Made by a program: the position numbers and the translations under genes. A stretch of DNA of 64,000 nt, from assembly GCF_001544495.1 (NCBI RefSeq), contig NZ_FCNZ02000014.1:124001-188000 (forward strand). The letters are read 5' to 3'. The stretch is from Caballeronia telluris. GTDB lineage: Bacteria > Pseudomonadota > Gammaproteobacteria > Burkholderiales > Burkholderiaceae. Positions 24,766-33,573 of this stretch are shown here, piece by piece (within the stretch, counting starts at the first letter, position 1; each line of letters opens with the position of its first letter). The notes under the pieces are model-generated. The model saw only the letters and a list, made by a program, of their open reading frames with translations. It had not been told where the DNA came from and searched no databases.

Positions 24766-26442
24766 ATGAAACAGAACGCGCGAAAGCTCGAAGGCGAATT
24801 CGACTACATCATCGTCGGCGCGGGAACGGCCGGCTGCGTGCTGGCGAACCGCCTGAGCGAAGATCCCGAAGTGAGCGTGCTGCTGCTCGAAGCCGGCGGC
24901 AAGGACGACTATCACTGGATTCACGTGCCGGTCGGCTATCTGTATTGCATCGGCAACCCGCGCACCGACTGGCTCTACAAGACGCAAGCCGAGCCGGGTC
25001 TCGATGGCCGCGCGCTTTCTTATCCTCGCGGACGCGTGCTCGGCGGCTGCTCGTCGATCAACGGCATGATCTACATGCGCGGCCAGCGCGAGGACTACGA
25101 CGACTGGGCGCACATCACGGGAGACCCCAACTGGTCGTGGGATTCGGTATTGCCGGTCTTCAGGCGCAGCGAAGATCACCACGGCGGCGCGAGCGAATTC
25201 CATGGCGCGGGCGGCGAATGGCGGGTCGAGAAGCAGCGGCTCAAGTGGAAGATCCTCGAAACGTTTTCGCAGGCCGCGCAGCAAACCGGCATCCCCGCCA
25301 CCGACGACTTCAATCGCGGCGACAACACGGGCGTCGGCTATTTCGACGTGAACCAGAAGAGCGGCATCCGCTGGAACGCGTCGAAGGCCTTCCTGCGCGC
25401 CGCGATGAAGCGCCCGAACCTGACGACGATCACGGGCGCCCATACGCAGCGGCTCATCTTCGAAGGCAATCGCTGCGTCGGCGTGGATTATCGCGGCGGC
25501 GATGTCGACTACCTCGCGAAGGCGCGCTACGAAGTGATCCTGAGCGCGGGCGCGGTGAATTCGCCGCAGATCCTCGAACTGTCCGGCGTCGGCAATGGCG
25601 CGCGGCTGCAGCGGCTCGGCATCGACGTGGTGCGCGATCTGCGCGGCGTCGGCGAAAACCTGCAGGACCATCTGCAGTTGCGCATGGCTTACAAGGTGAA
25701 CGGCGTGCGCACGCTCAACACGCTGTCCGCACACTGGTGGGGCAAGCTTCTCATCGGACTGCAATATGCGCTCATGCGCAGCGGTCCGATGTCGATGGCG
25801 CCGTCGCAGCTCGGCGCGTTCGCGAAGTCCAATGCAAGCGACGCGTCGATCACGCGGCCCGACCTCGAATATCACGTGCAGCCGCTGTCGCTCGACCGCT
25901 TCGGTGAACCGCTGCATGCGTTCAATGCGTTCACGGCGTCGGTGTGTCCGTTGCGTCCGACCTCGCGCGGCAGCGTGCACATCGCCTCGCCCGATGCGCA
26001 CAAGGCGCCGCTGATCGCACCGAATTATCTGTCGACGGAGCGCGATCGCGAGGTTGCCGCCAATGCGCTGCGCCTCACGCGGCGCATCGCGGCGGCACCG
26101 GCGCTCGCGCGCTATTCGCCGCAGGAGATCCTCCCGGGTATCGCTTTCCAGACCGACGAGGAACTCGCCCAGGCGGCCGGCAAGATCGGCACGACCATCT
26201 TCCATCCGGTCGGCACGTGCCGCATGGGCGCCGACAATGATCCCGCCGCCGTGGTCGACAGCCGCCTGCGCGTGATCGGGCTGCGCGGACTGCGCATCGT
26301 GGATGCATCGGTCATGCCGACCATCACATCGGGTAACACCAACTCGCCGACACTCATGATCGCGGAACGTGCAAGCGAAATGATCCGCGCGGACCGGCGC
26401 CGTGTCGATGTGCAGGAAGTGATCGCGACCGCGCTTGCATGA
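24766..26442 (+). CDS. GMC-family FAD oxidoreductase (choline/alcohol dehydrogenase-like)
   Basis: 558 residues, the normal length. The FAD-binding motif is at the N-terminus (YIIVGAGTAGCVLANRL and LLLEAGG). GMC signature 1 is PRGRVLGGCSSINGMIYMRG and signature 2 is around GAVNSPQILELSGVG. The C-terminal catalytic segment has HPVGTCRMG, VVDSRLRV and SGNTNSPTLMIAERA. These enzymes oxidise choline, alcohols, sugars or aliphatic polyols; the substrate is not deducible. ATG 24766 has AAGGAGA upstream. It follows the mmsA remnant by 56 bases, so the original operon may have coupled an alcohol oxidation to semialdehyde oxidation. Confidence 0.92.
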   Translation: MKQNARKLEGEFDYIIVGAGTAGCVLANRLSEDPEVSVLLLEAGGKDDYHWIHVPVGYLYCIGNPRTDWLYKTQAEPGLDGRALSYPRGRVLGGCSSINGMIYMRGQREDYDDWAHITGDPNWSWDSVLPVFRRSEDHHGGASEFHGAGGEWRVEKQRLKWKILETFSQAAQQTGIPATDDFNRGDNTGVGYFDVNQKSGIRWNASKAFLRAAMKRPNLTTITGAHTQRLIFEGNRCVGVDYRGGDVDYLAKARYEVILSAGAVNSPQILELSGVGNGARLQRLGIDVVRDLRGVGENLQDHLQLRMAYKVNGVRTLNTLSAHWWGKLLIGLQYALMRSGPMSMAPSQLGAFAKSNASDASITRPDLEYHVQPLSLDRFGEPLHAFNAFTASVCPLRPTSRGSVHIASPDAHKAPLIAPNYLSTERDREVAANALRLTRRIAAAPALARYSPQEILPGIAFQTDEELAQAAGKIGTTIFHPVGTCRMGADNDPAAVVDSRLRVIGLRGLRIVDASVMPTITSGNTNSPTLMIAERASEMIRADRRRVDVQEVIATALA

Positions 26443-26499
26443 CACGCGCGACAGCTCGCTGACCGGCCTGCGTCAGCAATCGTCGCGCCATTGTCGAAA

Positions 26500-26519
26500 C
26501 GGCCCCTCTCGCGGGGCCG
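26500..26519 (+). terminator. Possible terminator after the GMC gene
   Basis: CGGCCCC and GGGGCCG form a 7-bp stem with a six-base loop; the following tract is CTCGCATTTCTTT rather than pure T, so it would be weak. Confidence 0.45.
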
Positions 26520-26630
26520 CTCGCATTTCTTTATCCGACGCATCATTTGTATTGCTGACGTTGGAATAAGCGCTCTAAATCGTCCCAGCTTACTAAGTGC
26601 AAATCCCGATGATTGCGCTGCATCATTGGC

Positions 26631-26750
26631 GCGACAATGGCACCGGGCCAATGCTTACCCGGTTTGTCGCGTGCTGTGTTTGTGCAGCACGCAATCCGCG
26701 GCGACAGCACCGAAGATCCTGACTAACGCACGTTCGGGCACGTTCGGGCA
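26631..26750 (+). other. Structured leader region upstream of the first liv operon
   Basis: A nested stem-loop (GCGACA 26631-26636 with TGTCGC 26665-26670, enclosing ACCGGG 26642-26647 with CCCGGT 26658-26663) is followed directly by a second stem (GTGCTG with CAGCAC, 26671-26690) and two tandem 10-bp copies of CGTTCGGGCA (26731-26750). All lie within 190 bases before the first ATPase gene. This may be a folded 5' leader that controls the operon, or an operator array; there is no match to a riboswitch I know. The remainder of 26443-26819 shows no gene. Confidence 0.4.
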
Positions 26751-26819
26751 CGCGCGAAGAAACCAAAACAACGCGCGGGCGAACACTTTGCTTCGCCCTC
26801 ACTTCGCATGGAAGGGGAC

Positions 26820-27599
26820 ATGATTCTCGGCGACACGATTCTGGAAACGCGTGGCCTCACAAAAGAATTCAAAGGCTTCACCGCCGTGAATGGCGTGAAC
26901 CTGCGCGTGCGCCGCGGCTCGATCCATGCGCTGATCGGACCGAACGGCGCGGGCAAGACGACCTGCTTCAACCTGCTCACGAAATTCCTCGAACCGACCG
27001 CCGGACAAATCGTCTTCAACGGCACTGACATCACGCGCGAACGTCCCGCGCATATCGCGCGACGCGGCGTGATCCGCTCGTTCCAGATCTCCGCCGTTTT
27101 TCCGCACCTGACCGTGTTGCAAAACGTGCGCATCGGATTGCAACGGCAACTCGGCACGTCGTTCCATTTCTGGCGCAGCGAGCGCTCGCTCGACAGCCTC
27201 AACGACCGCGCGATGGACCTGCTCACGCAAGTGGGCTTGACCGATTTCGCCGACACGAAGACAGTCGAACTCTCGTATGGTCGCAAGCGCGCGCTCGAAA
27301 TCGCGACCACGCTCTCGATGGAGCCCGAACTGATGCTGCTCGACGAACCGACGCAAGGCATGGGCCACGAAGATGTCGATCGTGTGACGGCGCTCATCAA
27401 GAAAGTCTCGGTCGGCCGCACGATCCTGATGGTCGAGCACAACATGAACGTGATCGCCGGCATCTCCGACACCATCACGGTGCTTCAACGCGGCGAAGTG
27501 CTGGCCGAAGGCAACTACGCAGAAGTGTCGAAGAATCCGCTCGTGATGGAAGCCTACATGGGCAGCGCCGACGCCGCGCTGACAGGAGCGCACGCATGA
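26820..27599 (+). CDS. livG: LivG-type ABC transporter ATPase
   Basis: 259 residues. Cytoplasmic ATPase of a branched-chain-amino-acid-type (HAAT) importer. Walker A is [15 protein letters not shown], the signature region is VELSYGRKRALEIA (a degenerate LSGGQ), Walker B is LMLLDEPTQGM and the switch His lies in VEHNM. It lacks the extended C-terminal region of some LivG proteins. ATG 26820 is chosen over ATG 26808 because GGAAGGGG sits just before it. This is the first gene of an operon livG-livF-livK-livH-livM with the ATPases first. The transported compound is unknown. Confidence 0.88.
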   Translation: MILGDTILETRGLTKEFKGFTAVNGVNLRVRRGSIHALIGPNGAGKTTCFNLLTKFLEPTAGQIVFNGTDITRERPAHIARRGVIRSFQISAVFPHLTVLQNVRIGLQRQLGTSFHFWRSERSLDSLNDRAMDLLTQVGLTDFADTKTVELSYGRKRALEIATTLSMEPELMLLDEPTQGMGHEDVDRVTALIKKVSVGRTILMVEHNMNVIAGISDTITVLQRGEVLAEGNYAEVSKNPLVMEAYMGSADAALTGAHA

Positions 27600-28357
27600 G
27601 CACGATCGTGGAGGAACGACGCCCGCTCGACAAGCGCGGCGCAACGGGCAACGATCCCGCGCTCGAAATCGCCGGGCTCCAGGCGTGGTACGGGGAATCG
27701 CACATCCTTCATGGCGTCGACCTGAAGGTGAATCGCGGAGAAGTCGTCACGCTGCTCGGACGCAACGGCGCCGGACGCACCACGACGCTGCGCGCGATCA
27801 TGGGCCTCACCGGCCGCCGCACCGGATCGATCCGCGTCGGCGGGCGCGAAACCATCGGCATGCCGACGCACAAGATCGCGCATTGCGGCATCGGCTATTG
27901 CCCGGAAGAGCGCGGAATCTTTTCGAGCCTCTCGTGCGAGGAAAACCTCATGCTGCCGCCGCTCGTCGGCGACGAGAAGGCCAGCATGTCGCTCGACGAG
28001 ATCTATTCGATGTTCCCGAACCTCGCGGAACGCCGCGCGAGCCAGGGCACGCGGCTCTCGGGCGGCGAACAGCAGATGCTCGCGGTCGCGCGCATCCTGC
28101 GCACCGGCGCGAACCTGCTCCTGCTCGACGAGATCTCGGAAGGGCTCGCGCCCGTGATCGTGCAGGCGCTCGCGCGCATGATCCTGATGCTCAAGTCGCG
28201 CGGCTACACGATCGTGATGGTGGAACAGAATTTTCGCTTTGCGGCGCCGCTCGCCGATCGCTTCTATGTGATGGAGCACGGGAATATCGTCGAGCATTTC
28301 AACGCAGGGGAACTCGAAGCGAAGATGCCGGTGCTGCACGAACTGCTCGGGGTGTGA
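27596..28357 (+). CDS. livF: LivF-type ABC transporter ATPase with Arg in Walker A
   Basis: 253 residues, overlapping livG by four bases (ATGA). The Walker A loop reads GRNGAGRTTTLRAI, so the usual Lys is Arg61 (codon CGC, 27776-27778). The rest is intact: signature TRLSGGEQQMLAVARIL, Walker B LLLLDEISEGL and switch His replaced by Gln in VEQNF, as is usual in LivF. Some LivF-like proteins share the GAGRT loop, so it may be a family variant rather than a loss; pairing with the canonical LivG could keep one good site. About 20 extra residues at the N-terminus precede the ATPase fold. Confidence 0.87.
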   Translation: MSTIVEERRPLDKRGATGNDPALEIAGLQAWYGESHILHGVDLKVNRGEVVTLLGRNGAGRTTTLRAIMGLTGRRTGSIRVGGRETIGMPTHKIAHCGIGYCPEERGIFSSLSCEENLMLPPLVGDEKASMSLDEIYSMFPNLAERRASQGTRLSGGEQQMLAVARILRTGANLLLLDEISEGLAPVIVQALARMILMLKSRGYTIVMVEQNFRFAAPLADRFYVMEHGNIVEHFNAGELEAKMPVLHELLGV

Positions 28358-28451
28358 CCGTTCAACGGTTCGCAGTGGCTCAGCACCAGCGCCGCGCGCG
28401 TGCATGCGCGGCAAGCGCACAAGCAACAACCATAAACCCATGGAGACTGGA

Positions 28452-29672
28452 ATGAAAAAGAAGACTCTCGCGCGCCTCTCTTCCCTTTGCTTTGCGGCTG
28501 CGGCGGCGGGCGTTGCATTGACGGCGGGCAGCGCTCAGGCCGCCGACGGCAATACGGTGAAGATCGGCTTCGTCACGGACTTGTCGGGTCTCTATGCCGA
28601 CATCGACGGTCAAGGTGGCCTCGAAGCGATCCGCATGGCGATCGCCGACTTCGGCGGCAAGGTCAACGGCAAGCCGATCGAACTCGTCTACGCGGATCAC
28701 CAGAACAAGGCGGACATCGCGGCCTCGCGTTCGCGCGAATGGATCGACCGCGACGGCGTGAACGTCATCATCGGCGGCACAAACTCGGCGACGGCGCTTT
28801 CCACCGCGCAGGTCGCGGCAGAGAAGAAGACGCCGTACATCAACATCGGCGCGGGCGCGGACAACCTGACCAACGAGCAGTGTTCGCCGTACACGGTCCA
28901 CTACGCCTACGACACGATGGCGCTCGCGAAGGGCACGGGCTCGGCCGTGACCAAGCAGGGCGGCAAGTCGTGGTACTTCCTCACCGCCGACTACGCGTTC
29001 GGCAAGGCGCTCGAAAAGAACACGTCCGACGTGGTGAAGGCCAACGGCGGACAGGTGCTCGGCGCGGTGCGTCATCCGCTGTCCGCGTCGGATTTCTCGT
29101 CGTTCCTGTTGCAGGCGCAAGGGTCGAAGGCGCAAGTGCTCGGCCTCGCGAACGCGGGCGGCGACACGATCAACTCGATCAAGGCCGCAAAGGAATTCGG
29201 CGTCACGAAGACGATGAAGCTCGCCGCGCTGCTCATCTTTATCAACGACATCCACAGCTTGGGACTGGAGACGACGCAAGGTCTCGTCGCGACCGACAGC
29301 TGGTACTGGAACAAGGACGATGCAGCGCGCAAGTGGGCGCAGCGCTACTTCGGCAAGATGAAGAAGATGCCGTCGAGCTTGCAGGCCGCCGACTACTCCG
29401 CGGTCACGACCTACCTGAAGGCGGTGCAGGCAGCGGGCACGACCGACAGCGACAAGGTCATGGAGCAACTGCACAAGGCGAAGATCAACGACTTCTACGC
29501 GAAGGGCTACATTCGCGAAGACGGCAGCATGATCCACGACATGTACCTGATGGAAGTGAAGAAGCCGTCGGAATCGAAGGAGCCGTGGGACTACTACAAG
29601 GTCACCGCGACGATTCCCGGCGAGCAGGCGTTCGGGACGAAGGCAGAGTCGCGTTGCAAGCTCTGGAAGTAG
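28452..29672 (+). CDS. livK: Periplasmic substrate-binding protein of the first liv system
   Basis: 406 residues with a signal peptide (MKKKTLARLSSLCFAAAAAG through AQA). The mature type I periplasmic-binding fold starts NTVKIGFVTDLSGLYADIDG and continues IIGGTNSATALS, WYFLTADYAFGKALEKNT and VLGLANAGGDTINSIKAA. This HAAT family binds branched amino acids, amides, urea or aromatic acids; the ligand is open. ATG 28452 has GGAGACTGGA upstream. The upstream in-frame ATG at 28404 would place a polar stretch before the signal peptide. It is the third gene of the operon. Confidence 0.9.
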   Translation: MKKKTLARLSSLCFAAAAAGVALTAGSAQAADGNTVKIGFVTDLSGLYADIDGQGGLEAIRMAIADFGGKVNGKPIELVYADHQNKADIAASRSREWIDRDGVNVIIGGTNSATALSTAQVAAEKKTPYINIGAGADNLTNEQCSPYTVHYAYDTMALAKGTGSAVTKQGGKSWYFLTADYAFGKALEKNTSDVVKANGGQVLGAVRHPLSASDFSSFLLQAQGSKAQVLGLANAGGDTINSIKAAKEFGVTKTMKLAALLIFINDIHSLGLETTQGLVATDSWYWNKDDAARKWAQRYFGKMKKMPSSLQAADYSAVTTYLKAVQAAGTTDSDKVMEQLHKAKINDFYAKGYIREDGSMIHDMYLMEVKKPSESKEPWDYYKVTATIPGEQAFGTKAESRCKLWK

Positions 29673-29767
29673 TTCTGCATGAGTAGTGCACGAGCGGGAC
29701 GCAACGGCGCGCGGCTGTAGTTGCCGCGTGCCGTTTCCGCGCCAAAACCACTCTGACGGCAGATTCG

Positions 29768-30652
29768 ATGGAAATTTTCGGCATTCCGCTCGCCGCGATG
29801 ATGAGCCAGTTGCTGCTCGGGCTGGTCAACGGCTCGTTCTACGCGATCCTGAGTCTCGGGCTCGCGGTGATCTTCGGCTTGCTCAACGTGATCAACTTCG
29901 CGCACGGCGCGTTGTTCATGCTGGGCGCCATGCTCACCTGGATGGGCTTTTCGTACTTCAACGTGCCGTACTGGGCGATGCTGCTGCTCGCGCCGGTGAT
30001 CGTCGGCGTGTTCGGCATGGTGATCGAACGCACGATGCTGCGCTGGCTCTACAAGCTCGATCACCTCTATGGCCTTTTGCTCACGTTCGGCATCACGCTT
30101 GTGATCGAAGGCGTGTTCCGCTCCGTCTACGGCTCTTCCGGGCAGCCCTACGACGTGCCGGCGCTCCTGTCCGGGGCGACCAATCTCGGCTTCATGTTCC
30201 TGCCGAACTATCGGGCGTGGGTGGTGGTGGCATCGCTCATCGTCTGCTTCGCGACCTGGTTCGTGATCGAAAAGACGCGCCTCGGCGCCTACCTGCGCGC
30301 GGGCACGGAGAACCCGAAGCTCGTCGAAGCGTTCGGCATCAACGTGCCGCTGATGGTCACGCTCACCTACGGCTTCGGCGTGGCGCTCGCGGCGTTCGCG
30401 GGCGTGCTCGCGGCGCCGGTGATCCAGGTCTCGCCGCTGATGGGGCAGTCGATGATCATCACCGTGTTCGCGGTCGTCGTGATCGGCGGCATGGGGTCGA
30501 TCATGGGTTCGATCCTCACCGGGCTGCTGCTCGGCGTGATCGAGGGCCTGACGCGCGTGTTCTATCCGGAAGCGTCCGCGACGGTCGTCTTCGTCATCAT
30601 GGCGCTCGTCCTTCTGGTGCGCCCGGCAGGACTCTTCGGCAAGGAAAAATGA
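29768..30652 (+). CDS. livH: LivH-type ABC permease
   Basis: 294 residues, about eight membrane helices. It starts MEIFGIPLAAMMSQLLLGLVNGSFYAILSLGLAVIFGLLNVINFAHG, the LivH N-terminal pattern of pore helices, and ends VLLVRPAGLFGKEK. The EAFGINVPLM-type loop is the expected ATPase contact (EAA-like). There are 95 bases between livK and this gene. The stop overlaps the livM start (ATGA), so translation is coupled. Confidence 0.92.
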   Translation: MEIFGIPLAAMMSQLLLGLVNGSFYAILSLGLAVIFGLLNVINFAHGALFMLGAMLTWMGFSYFNVPYWAMLLLAPVIVGVFGMVIERTMLRWLYKLDHLYGLLLTFGITLVIEGVFRSVYGSSGQPYDVPALLSGATNLGFMFLPNYRAWVVVASLIVCFATWFVIEKTRLGAYLRAGTENPKLVEAFGINVPLMVTLTYGFGVALAAFAGVLAAPVIQVSPLMGQSMIITVFAVVVIGGMGSIMGSILTGLLLGVIEGLTRVFYPEASATVVFVIMALVLLVRPAGLFGKEK

Positions 30653-31623
30653 TGCAGAGAAAAGCGCTATACGCGTTGTTGCTGATCGGCCTGATCGCCG
30701 CGCCGTTCGCGGGCGTGTATCCCGTGTTCATGATGAAGGTGCTGTGTTTCGCGCTCTTCGCCGCGGCGTTCAACCTGCTCATCGGCTACACGGGGCTGCT
30801 CTCGTTCGGTCACGCGATGTTCCTCGCAAGCGCCGGCTACACGACCGGCTACGTGATCCAGACGCTCGGCTCCACGCCCGAGGTCGGCGTGATCGCGGGG
30901 ACGGCGGTCGCGACGCTGCTCGGGCTCGTCGTCGGGCTGTTCGCGATCCGGCGCCAGGGCATCTACTTCGCGATGATCACGCTCGCGCTCGCGCAGATGG
31001 TCTACTTCGTGTTCCTGCAGGCGCCGTTCACGCATGGCGAAGATGGCCTGCAAGGCGTGCCGCGCGGCAAGCTCTTTGGCGCGATCGACCTCGGTTCCGA
31101 CCTCACGCTCTACTACGTGCTGCTCGTCGTGATGGTGCTGGCATTCGCGCTGATCGTGCGGATCGTGCATTCGCCGTTCGGGCAGGTGCTGATCGCGATC
31201 AAGGAGAACGAGCCGCGCGCGATCTCGCTCGGCTACGACACCGCGCGCTTCAAGCTGCTGGCGTTCATCCTGTCGGCGGGGCTGGCGGGATTGGCCGGGT
31301 CGCTGAAGGTGGTCGTGCTCGGTTTCGAGACGCTCGGCGACGCGTACTGGACGATGTCGGGCCTCGTCGTGCTGATGACGCTCGTCGGCGGCATGAGCAC
31401 GATGTTCGGGCCGCTCTTGGGTGCGGCGATTATCGTGGCGCTGGAGAACCGGCTCGGCGATATCGGCAGCGCGCTCGCGAGGCTCACAGGCGTCGACTGG
31501 TTCAATTCGTTCGGCGAATCGGTGACCATCGTGACGGGGCTCATTTTTATCGCGTGCGTGCTCGCGTTCCGGCGCGGTATCGTCGGCGAGATCATCGCGC
31601 GTGTGCGGCCGTTGCAGGGATAG
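30649..31623 (+). CDS. livM: LivM-type ABC permease
   Basis: 324 residues (323 if the second ATG at 30652 is used). Second inner-membrane permease of the first liv system. AAFNLLIGYTGLLSFGHAMF near residue 35 and KENEPRAISLGYDTARFKLLAF near 185 are LivM hallmarks. The gene overlaps the end of livH. The same frame is open far to the left, but that region is a shadow of livH rich in Arg. It is the last gene of this operon; no terminator follows directly. Confidence 0.92.
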   Translation: MMQRKALYALLLIGLIAAPFAGVYPVFMMKVLCFALFAAAFNLLIGYTGLLSFGHAMFLASAGYTTGYVIQTLGSTPEVGVIAGTAVATLLGLVVGLFAIRRQGIYFAMITLALAQMVYFVFLQAPFTHGEDGLQGVPRGKLFGAIDLGSDLTLYYVLLVVMVLAFALIVRIVHSPFGQVLIAIKENEPRAISLGYDTARFKLLAFILSAGLAGLAGSLKVVVLGFETLGDAYWTMSGLVVLMTLVGGMSTMFGPLLGAAIIVALENRLGDIGSALARLTGVDWFNSFGESVTIVTGLIFIACVLAFRRGIVGEIIARVRPLQG

Positions 31624-31740
31624 GCAGAATTGCTTGGCGATCCGAATCAACTGCCGCAAAGGATTATCTGCGTTTAGCGGACGTCGATAAAACATCGCCC
31701 ATTTAAGGTGCTTTTATGCACCACTAGGGTAAATGCTAGG

Positions 31741-31769
31741 TTGTGACGGACCGGTTCGCCATTTACTAT
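31741..31769 (+). promoter_or_regulatory. Candidate sigma-70 promoter for a small RNA
   Basis: TTGTGA (31741-31746), 17-base spacer, TACTAT (31764-31769). Start of transcription would be near 31776. It is not followed by any open frame but by a terminator 70-100 bases later. Confidence 0.5.
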
Positions 31770-31775
31770 GCGTCC

Positions 31776-31877
31776 TAGTTCTGCTGCACCGAATTTTTGA
31801 GGTGGAGAACGAGGAGACAACGAGGCACTAAGTGCCCGACCGAAAGCGCTGTTGGATGATTCCAACAGCGCTTTTTT
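31776..31877 (+). ncRNA. Candidate small RNA, about 100 nt
   Basis: The stretch has its own promoter-like sequence and ends in a strong rho-independent terminator. It contains a purine-rich single-stranded tract (GAGGTGGAGAACGAGGAGA), a small hairpin (GGCAC TAA GTGCC, 31824-31836) and the terminator stem. It has no start codon placed for the GAGGAG sequence. I recognise no known RNA family. Alternatives are a decayed gene that left its leader and terminator behind, or a long livM 3' end. Confidence 0.45.
31843..31877 (+). terminator. Strong terminator between the two liv operons
   Basis: AAAGCGCTGTTGGA pairs with TTCCAACAGCGCTTT (about 13 bp, small loop) and is followed by T. It lies 220 bases after livM. 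Confidence 0.88.
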
Positions 31878-32016
31878 ATTTGTTTTTCGCGCTATCGTTT
31901 TGTCTTTTGTCGGCTGAATTCGACGCCGATTAATGCGCGTTTTCCCTTATCATTTTGGACGGATTTCGCGGCATTTTCAAAAGCGGCGGCGAGCGGCCAA
32001 TACCCCTTCAAAATGC

Positions 32017-32046
32017 TTGCTAGGCGCAGCTCGCCTCCGCTAAACT
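32017..32046 (+). promoter_or_regulatory. Candidate promoter of the second liv operon
   Basis: TTGCTA (32017-32022), 18-base spacer, TAAACT (32041-32046). The transcription start would fall at about 32052-32055, at the edge of the inverted repeat at 32056-32071. Confidence 0.45.
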
Positions 32047-32055
32047 CGCCATTCG

Positions 32056-32071
32056 CCGACCGAATGGTCGG
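32056..32071. promoter_or_regulatory. Inverted repeat, probable TetR-type operator
   Basis: CCGACC GAAT GGTCGG, a 6-bp perfect inverted repeat placed just after the -10 region. CCGACC/GGTCGG half-sites are common among TetR-family operators. No TetR gene is nearby, so the repressor would be encoded elsewhere. Confidence 0.45.
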
Positions 32072-32128
32072 TGATTCAATTTGCGCAATCCGTCGGTAAT
32101 CACACGAATAATCACGGGGCAGAAACGC

Positions 32129-33295
32129 ATGAAGTTCGCATTGCGCTGGACCGCGGCGGCGATGATCGCTGCGGGTAGTTCGGTTTTCATCAGCACGCCG
32201 GTTTTCGCAGACATCAAAGTGGGCGTAACGGTTTCCGCGACGGGTCCGGCTGCATCGCTCGGCATTCCGGAGAAAAATACGGTCGCATTATTGCCGAAGG
32301 AAATCGCGGGACAAAAGGTGCAATACATCGTGCTCGACGACGCCACGGATTCCACGCAGGCCGTCAAGAACGCACGCAAGCTGACGAGCGAAGATCACGT
32401 CGACGCGCTGATCGGCTCGACCGTCGTGCCCAACTCGCTCGCGATGATCGACGTCGCCGCGGAAACGTCGACGCCGATGATCTCGATGGCGGCGGCCGCT
32501 TCGATCGTCGAGCCGATGGACGCGAAGCGCGCGTGGGTCTTCAAGACGCCGCAGAACGATATCCTGATGGCGACGGCCATCGCGCAGCACATGTCCAATC
32601 ATGGCGTGAAGACGGTGGCGTTCATCGGCTTCTCCGACGCCTATGGCGAGAGCTGGTTCAAGGAGTTCGGCAAGGCGGCCGATCTCGCGAAGATCAAGAT
32701 CGTGGCGAACGAACGTTTCGCGCGTAACGACGCGTCGGTGACGGGGCAGGTGCTGAAGATCGTCTCGCAGAATCCCGATGCGGTGCTAATCGCCGGCGCC
32801 GGCACGCCGGCCGCGCTGCCGCAAAAGACGCTCAAGGAGCGCAACTACAAGGGCAAGATCTATCAGACGCACGGCGTCGCGAACAACGACTTCCTGCGCG
32901 TGTGCGGCAAGGATTGCGAGGGCACGTTCCTGCCGGCGGGACCGCTTCTGGTCGCCGAGCAACTGCCCGATTCGAATCCCGTGAAGAGCGCTGCGCTTGC
33001 TTATAAGAAGGCCTACGAAGCCGCGAACGGCGCGGGTTCGGTCTCGACCTTCGGCGGTCACGCATGGGACGCGGGTCTCATCCTGCAGCGCGCGATTCCG
33101 CTCGCGCTGAAGAAGGGCCAGCCGGGCACGCCCGCGTTTCGCGAGGCATTGCGCGCGGCCATCGAAAACACGAAGGATCTCGCCGTGTCGCATGGCATCG
33201 TCAACATGAGCGCGAACGATCACTCGGGCCTCGATCAGCGCGCGCGCGTGATGGTCGAGATCGTCGGCGGGAAGTGGAAGCTCGTCAGCAACTGA
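32129..33295 (+). CDS. Substrate-binding protein A of the second liv system
   Basis: 388 residues with a signal peptide (MKFALRWTAAAMIAAGSSVF through FA). The mature protein begins DIKVGVTVSATGPAASLGIP and has WVFKTPQND, FIGFSDAYGESWF, VLIAGAGTPAALP, and a Cys pair in VCGKDCEG. It is closely similar along its whole length to the next gene. ATG 32129 starts the signal peptide; the frame is open 16 codons further left without a good ribosome site. A terminator follows at 33327, so this protein can be made in excess over the downstream genes. Confidence 0.9.
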   Translation: MKFALRWTAAAMIAAGSSVFISTPVFADIKVGVTVSATGPAASLGIPEKNTVALLPKEIAGQKVQYIVLDDATDSTQAVKNARKLTSEDHVDALIGSTVVPNSLAMIDVAAETSTPMISMAAAASIVEPMDAKRAWVFKTPQNDILMATAIAQHMSNHGVKTVAFIGFSDAYGESWFKEFGKAADLAKIKIVANERFARNDASVTGQVLKIVSQNPDAVLIAGAGTPAALPQKTLKERNYKGKIYQTHGVANNDFLRVCGKDCEGTFLPAGPLLVAEQLPDSNPVKSAALAYKKAYEAANGAGSVSTFGGHAWDAGLILQRAIPLALKKGQPGTPAFREALRAAIENTKDLAVSHGIVNMSANDHSGLDQRARVMVEIVGGKWKLVSN

Positions 33296-33326
33296 CCGTC
33301 GACACCATGAATTGAACCCGGAGAAC

Positions 33327-33359
33327 AAAGGCGCGTTGCTTCATACGCGCCTTTTTTTT
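33327..33359 (+). terminator. Terminator between the two tandem binding-protein genes
   Basis: AAGGCGCG and CGCGCCTT stem (8 bp, ten-base loop) followed by eight T. It separates binding protein A from the rest of the second liv cluster. Confidence 0.9.
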
Positions 33360-33573
33360 CTGCGCAACGAGAAGCCCGAACGCATCGAGCAAAGCGGGCC
33401 GTGAAAAGAGAGCAGGGCAGTGATCGCAAGCGTGCACGGTCAGGGAAAACGATGCTAGGCACGCTTTGATGCGCTACATAGATTGACGCAGCAGCAACGG
33501 CGGTAACTCGATAACAACTCGCAGCAGCGCACCGTCGGGGTGCGCGACAGCAATTCGCGTTTGGAGACAGGTC

